Shown here piece by piece: positions 15,388 to 22,601 of a stretch of 64,000 bases of DNA (positions within the stretch are counted from its first letter, which is position 1; each line of letters begins with the position of its first letter). Position numbers and translations under genes: made by a program. This DNA is from an uncultured Bacteroidales bacterium (lineage in GTDB: Bacteria; Bacteroidota; Bacteroidia; Bacteroidales; Muribaculaceae): assembly GCA_958418815.1 (NCBI GenBank), contig CATZGB010000003.1, forward strand, positions 1-64,000, given 5' to 3'. The notes under the pieces are model-generated. The model saw only the letters and a list, made by a program, of their open reading frames with translations, did not search any database and was not told the DNA's origin.

Positions 15388-16236
15388 TCAATCGAGATAT
15401 TTTCGTTCAAATTCCTCATATACAATTCGGTTTGCACCGGAATTGATTAGTCGGTCTCGATGATTATCATCTACATTGGCATGACAACGTAAGCAAAGAC
15501 ATTGAAGATTGGAAAGCCTGTTATCTATTTTGCGCCCATTCTTATGATGAACGTGGATGTAGTGTTGGTCGTATGGGTCGGTAATATGTAAACCGCAACA
15601 CTCACAAGTATATTCATGTTGCTCACGGATATTACGACTAATGGTCTCCCAATCTTTGGTATAACCAAATAAATCTACCTCTACATCGGTTTCCGGCACA
15701 GCTTCATCTGAATTTTTCAGAAGTTCAATGAAATCAGCGACTGTCATCTTTGGGTAGGCTTCCTGTGCTATTTTTATGCAATGGCTACAAATATTCAAGC
15801 CTGAAACCTGCTTGTCTGTATAATTGTCATCCATATCATGCACCCATACAGAATCTGTATTAGCACGTCGATATAGAGGAATTGAATCTCCATCAGAGAA
15901 TCGATTGATTACATCACATTTTCGGATATGCGCACGTGGATTTCCATATAATTCAAGATGATAATCTCTTTTATATAGGAACACTTTACGCCGAATCCCG
16001 TCGGATGTGACAAAGATGCCTTCATCCGTAAATTCTATAGCTCCGCTACGAATTTCCTCGAGCGTAACATCTGCAACATCAATAGCCTTATAGCCCTCGG
16101 CTTTATTGACTTTGTAGCCGAGAGAAGTAAGCAGGCTTTTGAGACCACCAAACGCATGTATGGGTGCGCCGGTGGAGCAATCATCACAATACTCTTCCCT
16201 TTCCGGATCAGGTATGTCAAGTTCTGACCAACTCAT
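15388..16236 (-). CDS. HNH endonuclease, last gene of the defence operon
   Basis: A 282-residue protein. The C-terminal HNH domain (about 205-265) shows C-E-C-C-G-L-H-I, then H-V-H-H-K-N-G-R-K-I-D-N-R-L-S-N-L-Q and C-L-C-L-R-C-H-A-N-V, giving the paired C-x-x-C zinc ligands and the H-H-K-N-G / N-L catalytic core. The N-terminal 200 residues have two further Cys pairs (Y-C-D-D-C; I-C-S-H-C) and match no family I know. It follows the 263-aa gene by 3 bp. In Type II Zorya the effector ZorE also has an HNH domain, so it is a plausible DNA-degrading effector of the ZorAB-like pair. Confidence 0.82.
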   Translation of the reverse strand: MSWSELDIPDPEREEYCDDCSTGAPIHAFGGLKSLLTSLGYKVNKAEGYKAIDVADVTLEEIRSGAIEFTDEGIFVTSDGIRRKVFLYKRDYHLELYGNPRAHIRKCDVINRFSDGDSIPLYRRANTDSVWVHDMDDNYTDKQVSGLNICSHCIKIAQEAYPKMTVADFIELLKNSDEAVPETDVEVDLFGYTKDWETISRNIREQHEYTCECCGLHITDPYDQHYIHVHHKNGRKIDNRLSNLQCLCLRCHANVDDNHRDRLINSGANRIVYEEFERKYLD

Positions 16237-16239
16237 AAA

Positions 16240-17031
16240 TCAGTATCTTGTGTTGCTATGGTACTCAATAAGGACTTTTTGCTCATCTGCGGGATAAACA
16301 ACCCGATTAAGATATACAGGCTGGTCGGTGTCACTACAAGTAGCATAACGCAACTTCCATTGTATGAGACCTTCCCATTGGTTAAAATAACAAATGGTGA
16401 TAATCGCAGAGCCGTTTTTATATTCGACTGCCGGCATCAAATCCATCGGGAGGTTAAAAGCCGCTTTGCTCACTTCTTTTGGTAATTTAAGCAAATCATT
16501 GGAAGATGCGATGAAGGACCGCTGACGATATGCTCCCGAGCCAAATGCAGGAAGGATATATTTGAGATTATCAAGTATAAAGACTTCCCAGATACCATCA
16601 CCGAACCAATTATCAAGAACAGTATGCTGTATCGGTGAAGGAATTTCCGTTGTAAGATTTTCAGGAATCAAACCATCTATTGATAACGAGGCCTTGTATT
16701 TATGTGAAATACGATATTCCGGTTTCGGAGACTTAACGAGTTTTATCTTCTGAAGAAATGATTTCTTTTGGGGTATTTCAACCAAAGATGGCTCATAGTC
16801 CCCACGAACTTCTTTCATGTGAAGATAAGGCGCACAGTAGAACCCCATACGCGAGGTACTGACACGGAATACGCCTAATTCCAAGAAGTCCTTATCGAAT
16901 TTTATGTAGCGGAAGTTTCGTGTAATGAAGGACGCATCGAAGATAGAATAATCGTCGATGTCTTCGATAAAGAAGTTATTAGAAATGCTTTCTAACACCT
17001 CATTATATATTTGAGCGAAATAGTTAGCCAT
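16240..17031 (-). CDS. Unknown protein between ZorB-like and HNH genes
   Basis: A 263-residue soluble protein with many aromatic and beta-prone segments, no signal peptide and no membrane helix. No motif links it to a family I know. Visible features are Y-F-A-Q-I-Y-N-E-V-L-E-S-I-S at the start, a P-S-P-I-Q-H-T-V-L-D-N-W-F segment near 130 and W-K-L-R-Y-A-T-C near 227. It starts one base after the ZorB-like stop and ends 3 bp before the HNH gene, so it is surely cotranscribed. Position suggests an adaptor or sensor between motor and nuclease; that is inference. Confidence 0.7.
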   Translation of the reverse strand: MANYFAQIYNEVLESISNNFFIEDIDDYSIFDASFITRNFRYIKFDKDFLELGVFRVSTSRMGFYCAPYLHMKEVRGDYEPSLVEIPQKKSFLQKIKLVKSPKPEYRISHKYKASLSIDGLIPENLTTEIPSPIQHTVLDNWFGDGIWEVFILDNLKYILPAFGSGAYRQRSFIASSNDLLKLPKEVSKAAFNLPMDLMPAVEYKNGSAIITICYFNQWEGLIQWKLRYATCSDTDQPVYLNRVVYPADEQKVLIEYHSNTRY

Positions 17032-17730
17032 TTATTTATTCTTTTTGACGAAGTTTTCAAGAACCTCATCACCGGTTGTTACTATTCTAAATTCAACACG
17101 TCGAGATAAATCTTTATCAATCGGATTCCCCGACTTTTGGGTATATTCACCATCAGAATCAACGGATTTACCATAAGATAGGCCATTGGCTGTAAGCCAA
17201 AATTCGAGTTGATGCTGTTGCTCTGGAGAATATTTCTGATAAGCTGGCATATTACGGAAATATCGAATAACGCTTAATGCACGTTGTTGAGAAAGCATTG
17301 CGTTTGCTATATATGGGTCAGAGTCATAACGAGGAATAGGAACATCGTCAGTATGGCCTTCTATACGAATTTCCTGAATTTTATTTGAAAGAGAATCATT
17401 CAAAAGAATGGTGAAATAACGAGGGAGAAACTCATCAAGAATTTGCTTGAAGCGAGGAGTTAGTTCGTATGAACCAGTCGCAAACAGAACAGTTGGCTCC
17501 TTAAATTTCATAGTCAGGTCTTTACCTATCGCCATTTGCCATTTTAGAGTATCTCCGGCAAATTCTTTCACAAGTTTTTCGTGCATCTCGTTTTTCGTTT
17601 CTACATAATCTGTAAGAACAGATTGGTTTTTCTGGACGCGACTGATATAAGCAATGGCTACAAATAGGAAGATAACCATCAGACCAGTCATCAAATCAGA
17701 AACGGAAAGCCATACATTAGGTTTTGCCAT
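17032..17730 (-). CDS. zorB: ZorB-like MotB/OmpA-domain protein
   Basis: A 232-residue protein with a single N-terminal TM helix. It opens M-A-K-P-N-V-W-L-S-V-S-D-L-M-T-G-L-M-V-I and continues F-L-F-V-A-I-A-Y, with an Asp at residue 12 in the membrane entrance, as expected for the ion-carrying residue of MotB/ZorB. The C-terminal OmpA-like peptidoglycan-binding domain (about 90-225) has I-E-G-H-T-D-D at about 119-125, L-S-Q-Q-R-A-L-S-V-I-R-Y-F and a final S-R-R-V-E-F-R-I. In Zorya, ZorB dimers anchor the ZorA pentamer to the cell wall. Two bases separate it from the ZorA-like gene. Confidence 0.82.
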   Translation of the reverse strand: MAKPNVWLSVSDLMTGLMVIFLFVAIAYISRVQKNQSVLTDYVETKNEMHEKLVKEFAGDTLKWQMAIGKDLTMKFKEPTVLFATGSYELTPRFKQILDEFLPRYFTILLNDSLSNKIQEIRIEGHTDDVPIPRYDSDPYIANAMLSQQRALSVIRYFRNMPAYQKYSPEQQHQLEFWLTANGLSYGKSVDSDGEYTQKSGNPIDKDLSRRVEFRIVTTGDEVLENFVKKNK

Positions 17731-17732
17731 AG

Positions 17733-19352
17733 TTATCTGCCTTTAATCATTGCTTGAATACAAGTATCAAGTTCTGCAAGAGTCGTGTTCAAACGGTTGT
17801 AGAACTGACGATCAATATCAGTAAGTGAAGTGCGAAGAGTCTGAGATGTACGGTTGAGCATACCTACACCTTCTTCAAGACTACGCTTGGTACCCGCCCA
17901 GAACTGTTCATTGTAGTCCTTGATCTTACCTAATTCTTCGAGTTTCTCAATAAGCATCTGTACACCATCAACGAAGTTGCGTTGTTTGCGTACCCATTCA
18001 TTGAGTGCTTTTGTTGAGGCATCAAACGACTCCATATTCGTCTGGGAAAGTTCTGCTGTCTTTTGCAGATGCTCTGCTGTCTTAATGAATTTCTCATCGT
18101 TGACAATAACCTCATTGAGAGCATCAACGATTTGACGTAGTTTGCCGCCTTCAGAAACAAGAGATTGAGTATCGTCTTTAACTCGGTCAAGTGAAGTCGA
18201 TGTGGCTTCAAAATTTGTAGCCATTTCCTTGTACTGCTGAGTGAGAGATGCAATCATTTCCTTATTCTCCTCTTGCCATTGGTTTAGACGCTCAACAGAT
18301 TGGTTGAGTTGATCAAAGTTTTCCTGAATAAGTTTGCTGATAAGGGCATCCATTTGTTTCTGGAACTCGGCAGTGACATTTTTCATCACTTCAACCAAAG
18401 CTTCAGTATTGCTCTTTTTAAGCAGTTCAGTGAATTCATCGAATTTACGTTCAAGAAGTTGATTGGTCTTATCCATACTCTTCTCGATTTGGTCAACCTC
18501 TGCATCAAGAATGTCTTTTAGCTTCTGAACCTGTTCATTGATTCCGTCTTGTGTTCCACTCATACCTGACAGAACATCAAGAATTTCGGGGACATGATGC
18601 GTAAATTCCGCAATCTCACCGGATGATTTCTGTACCGACTGAATTGCCTGAGTCTGAGAGACAGTAGCTTCTTCAAGATTGCCGATCGAATTAACCATTG
18701 CTGATGATGTCTCTTTGAGATTATCAAGTGATGATTCCTGACTGCGTTGTAAAATGACGATAGAATCAAGAGCTGATGTTACTGAACATTGCGACGTATT
18801 GATGCTCGAAAGTGTTTCTGCAATAGCAGATTGCGATTTCTTAACGCTATCCATAACATCTCCCATTGTACGGTAGAAAGCCTTCCGGTATGATTCTTGT
18901 TCAGCCAACTGCTGCTTTAGAGCACCTATTGCTTCTGCATTTAAGGTACTCATTTGTTGAACAGCTTGGCAAATAGTGCCTGCCGCCTGATTGATGTCTG
19001 AAACGCCACCATCGCTTTTATCTTGTTGACGACCAATAAAGGCTGACAGAATCATTGACCCAATCATACCGGCCAAAGAAGTAAAGAACGCGGTCTTTAA
19101 GCCATCAAGGAGACCCGGTATTGACTTGTCCAAATCGCCAGTGTCAAAAGCGAGAAGGCCTACAGTAATACCGTAGAATGTACCAAGAACACCGAGGGTT
19201 GATACAAATGTCGGGAAATATTCAACGACACGACGATTAGCAATAAGTCTATCAGACTTCTTTAATTTGACAACAAGCAGCAAACATACAAGGAAAACGA
19301 TTGTGATTGCTACGAGCCAAGACCACGTTGATGCTGGAATAGATAAGTTCAT
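17733..19352 (-). CDS. zorA: ZorA-like MotA/TolQ/ExbB ion-channel protein with long coiled-coil tail
   Basis: A 539-residue protein. TM1 lies at about 10-27. The TM2 segment has T-L-G-V-L-G-T-F-Y-G-I-T-V-G-L at about 52-66 and TM3 has G-L-K-T-A-F-F-T-S-L-A-G-M at about 84-96; these are the conserved helices of MotA/ExbB/TolQ proton channels. Residues about 120-539 form a very long Gln/Ser/Glu-rich coiled coil with no other domain. This architecture (short channel, long cytoplasmic tail) is characteristic of ZorA of the Zorya anti-phage system, where the tail projects into the cytoplasm. It follows the secreted 439-aa gene by 1 bp. Confidence 0.82.
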   Translation of the reverse strand: MNLSIPASTWSWLVAITIVFLVCLLLVVKLKKSDRLIANRRVVEYFPTFVSTLGVLGTFYGITVGLLAFDTGDLDKSIPGLLDGLKTAFFTSLAGMIGSMILSAFIGRQQDKSDGGVSDINQAAGTICQAVQQMSTLNAEAIGALKQQLAEQESYRKAFYRTMGDVMDSVKKSQSAIAETLSSINTSQCSVTSALDSIVILQRSQESSLDNLKETSSAMVNSIGNLEEATVSQTQAIQSVQKSSGEIAEFTHHVPEILDVLSGMSGTQDGINEQVQKLKDILDAEVDQIEKSMDKTNQLLERKFDEFTELLKKSNTEALVEVMKNVTAEFQKQMDALISKLIQENFDQLNQSVERLNQWQEENKEMIASLTQQYKEMATNFEATSTSLDRVKDDTQSLVSEGGKLRQIVDALNEVIVNDEKFIKTAEHLQKTAELSQTNMESFDASTKALNEWVRKQRNFVDGVQMLIEKLEELGKIKDYNEQFWAGTKRSLEEGVGMLNRTSQTLRTSLTDIDRQFYNRLNTTLAELDTCIQAMIKGR

Positions 19353-19353
19353 T

Positions 19354-20673
19354 TTAGAAATAGAATGTATATGGTTCTCCGTCGATTACGATTGTATAAG
19401 TTAAACCCTGCATCTTCTTGCTGTACTTTATATTGAAGAAGCCTGAATATTCTGTTTCAGCAGGGATAGTGTGCATTTTCACATATCCATCGCCGATTTG
19501 TTGTCGAATCTGATTCTGGGAATATTGCAGGTTTGCAATATTAGCCCTTGCCTGTTGATTGGCAGCATACTGGGCAAGACCATTATAGTTAGTCGTATGT
19601 GCTTGGCCGTAAGCAGTAGTATAAGATGAGCCGTAAGCATTTGCGTACCCATAAATACCACCGACATTACCATAGGCATGGGCGTTTGCATTGGTGTAGG
19701 AACTACCTGAATAACTGGTTGTCGAGGATGAATAACCTGCTCCGGCGGCAGCAAGTCCTTCACCTAAGGCTGCCCAAAATGATTGCCATTGCTGTTTCTT
19801 ACGAACAATACGGTCGTATTCTTCATAAGAAAGCAGTTCTACATCGAAAGGAATTGTGATGGTTTCATCGTATTCTGATTGATCACCCTTTTTTTTACGC
19901 CGTACTGAATGTTCAGCATAAATATCATCCTCAATGTTATTGTATTTACCTCCGATTTCTACTTTTTTCTGTCCTTTCTTTTTGGGATGACGATAACCGA
20001 TTGCAGAAAGATTTGCTGGATTAAAGAGGATTGAGCGGTCACGGAAATTCTGAACGCTGATATTTACGCATACATACTTACCATATTGATCAAGAAAGTT
20101 TGCAACAGAATTTACGATAATTCCGTTGAACTTGACATATGAAACGACTGTGCCATTCACATAATATTGTCCGTACTCCTTTAATGGATAGTCTTCGATA
20201 AACTCGTCAATATTTACGTAGGGAACAGAATCAGCAGGATTATAAGATATATTACGAATATTGAAAGCGTCAGGATTTTCAAGATTCTCTATAAGGTCGA
20301 ATTGAGAACAGCCATCGGGTAATTTCTCAAATTCAAGAACAAATTGATGACGTTGACCTGCACAGTCGAACAACATCATTTTGTGCTCAGCCTCACTGTC
20401 AATAGGCATATTGACTGTTGACAGCATTTTATATTTCTTTTGAGAACCGGGCACGGAGAGATATGTTTTGTCTCCGAAATTCATCCATTGGTGGCTTTGA
20501 TTCCAAGTTGAATCTTCGGGAACGGTATAATCAAAGAATACTAGAGTGCTGAACTCTCTGTTATCAATCTGAGAGATATTCATACGTGGTGGCGCATCGA
20601 ATGTTATCGACTTATGTTGAGCCGATAGACTGACAATAGATAGAGAAAAAAATAATAATATTTGGTATCTCAT
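19354..20673 (-). CDS. Exported protein with Tyr/Gly/Ala/Ser low-complexity segment
   Basis: A 439-residue protein with a signal peptide (about 1-18, ending S-L-S-A-Q). The first about 290 residues look beta-rich. Residues about 300-395 are low complexity: repeated A-Y-G, S-Y-T, N-A-N-A-H-A-Y-G and Y-G-Y-A-N-A-Y motifs rich in Tyr, Gly, Ala, Ser and Asn. The last 50 residues return to a beta pattern. No family recognised. An exported protein in a gapless operon with a cell-wall-anchored ZorAB-like motor suggests a periplasmic part of that machine, by inference only. Confidence 0.72.
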   Translation of the reverse strand: MRYQILLFFSLSIVSLSAQHKSITFDAPPRMNISQIDNREFSTLVFFDYTVPEDSTWNQSHQWMNFGDKTYLSVPGSQKKYKMLSTVNMPIDSEAEHKMMLFDCAGQRHQFVLEFEKLPDGCSQFDLIENLENPDAFNIRNISYNPADSVPYVNIDEFIEDYPLKEYGQYYVNGTVVSYVKFNGIIVNSVANFLDQYGKYVCVNISVQNFRDRSILFNPANLSAIGYRHPKKKGQKKVEIGGKYNNIEDDIYAEHSVRRKKKGDQSEYDETITIPFDVELLSYEEYDRIVRKKQQWQSFWAALGEGLAAAGAGYSSSTTSYSGSSYTNANAHAYGNVGGIYGYANAYGSSYTTAYGQAHTTNYNGLAQYAANQQARANIANLQYSQNQIRQQIGDGYVKMHTIPAETEYSGFFNIKYSKKMQGLTYTIVIDGEPYTFYF

Positions 20674-20679
20674 AACATA

Positions 20680-22143
20680 TTATCGACGTTGAAAGTTAAT
20701 CTCATGTAAGGGGCAGCAGAATAACTTTGCCTTATGACCTGTATGCGGGTCAGTTAGAGTTTCGGGCTGCAAATCAAATGGAAGCCGAGAAAGCATTCTC
20801 AGGCAGTTGCTGTTGTCTTCGTTGACATAAGCATAAACCTCCCGGACATTCATCTCGGATTTTAAGATAAACAGGACTCGGCTTATAGCCTGCAACATAA
20901 TGCCTTTACCACGGAAAGGCTCGAAAAGGCAAAAGTCAATAGACCATTTTGGGAAGTTGATGGCTTTTTCATTCATGGCAGGAGTGTGAATGAAAATAAA
21001 TCCGAGGTAGCCATCATCTCCCATTTTTATCGAATAACCGAACTCATAACCATATTCGGTTTTCGTATAATATTGGTGGAAATACTTACCGATTGCATCT
21101 GCTGATGAAAGATTGAGATTAGGCAGATATTTTTTAATATCAGGAGACGTCTTAGCCATTACTTCAACGACCTGTTGAGAGGATGGATCCATAACCAATC
21201 TTGCATCAATAGGTTGCAGTCGAACCTGACCCATTGGAACTTGTTTTATTTGGTCGAGGGAGAAGTAACGACCAATAATGTTCTCCGGCACATCCGGTGA
21301 TGTTTCCTTTGGAGCTGCCTTGGACTTTTCCGGGAAGAACTTATTTACGACTTCCATGCGGCCATTATGGTCCATGAAGTCGACCATAAGAATTACTTCG
21401 CAGTTCGGGTCTTCAAATTCTGCATCAGGGTATTGAGTGATGTAGAATTTGAACTCGTTTCCGATTTTACGAGTAACCATCCAATCTTCCAAAGATACAA
21501 CTTTCCGTTGCTCGTAATAGCTGTTAGCAATCTTTTCGAGAACTTTGAGGAAAGATTCGCGAGTATGAACCGTCGGTTTATTCTCGGTCTTGTGTGGAGT
21601 AGTTCGAGACGGAGAAGCCAAACTTGGATTAGAAGCGGCTGGCTTTGAATTCGATTTAGGGGCCGACGGAGTAACAAGATGCTCAAGTGCACGTCTAACT
21701 ACGAAGGCGCCAAAAATTTCTCCATTAGCGCAAGAATCTATGTTATAATGGTTGCCTTTTTCATCAGCTGAACAAATGGAAAAATTACCGAGAGAGTATT
21801 CCATCGTGTAATATTCATATTTGAGGATTTTGGGATTTACCGTAAACATTGCCATTGCGACTTCTCCCATAAACTCGGTTGAAGGAGCTTTGATCAAGTA
21901 GGCTGTTACGTCTGAGCATTTTTTTAACGTTGAATCGGTAACGGTAATCTTCCTTACTAAGGATTTCCAAACGCTATTTTTTTGAACGATAGAATCAAAA
22001 GTCAGAGCAGATTGCAACGTGCCTTTATTATTCGCCCAATCGTGTAAGCGCTTAGGTATGTAGTCGAAAAACAGATAATAGTTGAAAGCCATTATCTCCT
22101 TTTTCGTTGGTTTCTTGCCAAATATAGAATCTAAAAAGCTCAT
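20680..22143 (-). CDS. Hypothetical protein with C-terminal GNAT-like domain
   Basis: A 487-residue protein. The N-terminus (about 1-155) is unclassified, about 160-195 is a Ser/Pro/Lys linker, and the centre (about 195-300) is a second unclassified domain. The C-terminal about 170 residues look like a GNAT fold: I-D-F-C-L-F-E-P-F-R-G-K-G-I-M-L-Q-A-I, with an R-G-K-G acetyl-CoA loop, followed by V-Y-A-Y-V-N-E-D-N-S-N-C-L-R-M-L. It is 11 bp after the 148-aa gene and 6 bp before the exported 439-aa gene. An acetyltransferase within a Zorya-like locus is not a known component to my knowledge. Confidence 0.65.
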   Translation of the reverse strand: MSFLDSIFGKKPTKKEIMAFNYYLFFDYIPKRLHDWANNKGTLQSALTFDSIVQKNSVWKSLVRKITVTDSTLKKCSDVTAYLIKAPSTEFMGEVAMAMFTVNPKILKYEYYTMEYSLGNFSICSADEKGNHYNIDSCANGEIFGAFVVRRALEHLVTPSAPKSNSKPAASNPSLASPSRTTPHKTENKPTVHTRESFLKVLEKIANSYYEQRKVVSLEDWMVTRKIGNEFKFYITQYPDAEFEDPNCEVILMVDFMDHNGRMEVVNKFFPEKSKAAPKETSPDVPENIIGRYFSLDQIKQVPMGQVRLQPIDARLVMDPSSQQVVEVMAKTSPDIKKYLPNLNLSSADAIGKYFHQYYTKTEYGYEFGYSIKMGDDGYLGFIFIHTPAMNEKAINFPKWSIDFCLFEPFRGKGIMLQAISRVLFILKSEMNVREVYAYVNEDNSNCLRMLSRLPFDLQPETLTDPHTGHKAKLFCCPLHEINFQRR

Positions 22144-22154
22144 ATAATTAGTGT

Positions 22155-22601
22155 TTAATAATCGTCTTCGTCTTCATTTTCTTCATCATATTCTGAAGAA
22201 CCCGAGGAATAGCCATCGTCATATCCACTTTCGTAACCCTCACAATACATTGTTTCATAATGATTGTAGTAGTCGTTGGAATCGTCGTACCCATACCCAT
22301 GACTTCTTCCTCTGCGACCATCTTGTCGGCCTTGTTCATAACCATTTTCGTACCCCTCGTCATAGGCATCATCCGGAGTGAAAGAACTAGATGAATGCGA
22401 AGGAACGGCTACAGGAGTTGACGGATAATAGGATGGCGAAGGAGGCGTATACGAAGGAGTCGTAACCTGCGGCGTATAAGATGGCGCAGGTGTAGTTTTA
22501 TAAGAGTTGGAATCGTGATTACTGGAGAGACCTATAACACACGCAATTATTCCAATCACGAATAAAACTACATAGCATCCGCAGCCCTCGTTATTGTTCA
22601 T
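22155..22601 (-). CDS. Small TM protein with Pro/Ser linker and Tyr/Asp/Gly-rich tail
   Basis: A 148-residue protein. One TM helix at about 9-26 (Y-V-V-L-F-V-I-G-I-I-A-C-V-I-G-L) follows a Cys-containing N-terminus (E-G-C-G-C-Y). About 30-75 is a Pro/Ser/Thr linker with repeated P-S-Y-T-P. The tail (about 78-148) has tandem Y-D-E-G-Y-E-N-G-Y-E and Y-E-S-G-Y-D-D-G-Y repeats and ends in an Asp/Glu run. Unusual composition but real: it overlaps the restriction gene by 4 bp (ATGA). Function unknown; a disordered membrane-tethered linker is the plain reading. Confidence 0.68.
   Translation of the reverse strand: MNNNEGCGCYVVLFVIGIIACVIGLSSNHDSNSYKTTPAPSYTPQVTTPSYTPPSPSYYPSTPVAVPSHSSSSFTPDDAYDEGYENGYEQGRQDGRRGRSHGYGYDDSNDYYNHYETMYCEGYESGYDDGYSSGSSEYDEENEDEDDY

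Noticed and set aside
22151..22601. Tyr/Asp repeats as a simple-sequence artefact rather than a gene
   Set aside because: The frame has a TM helix, a 4-bp overlap with the upstream gene and an 11-bp gap to the next; opposite-strand frames have no such features.
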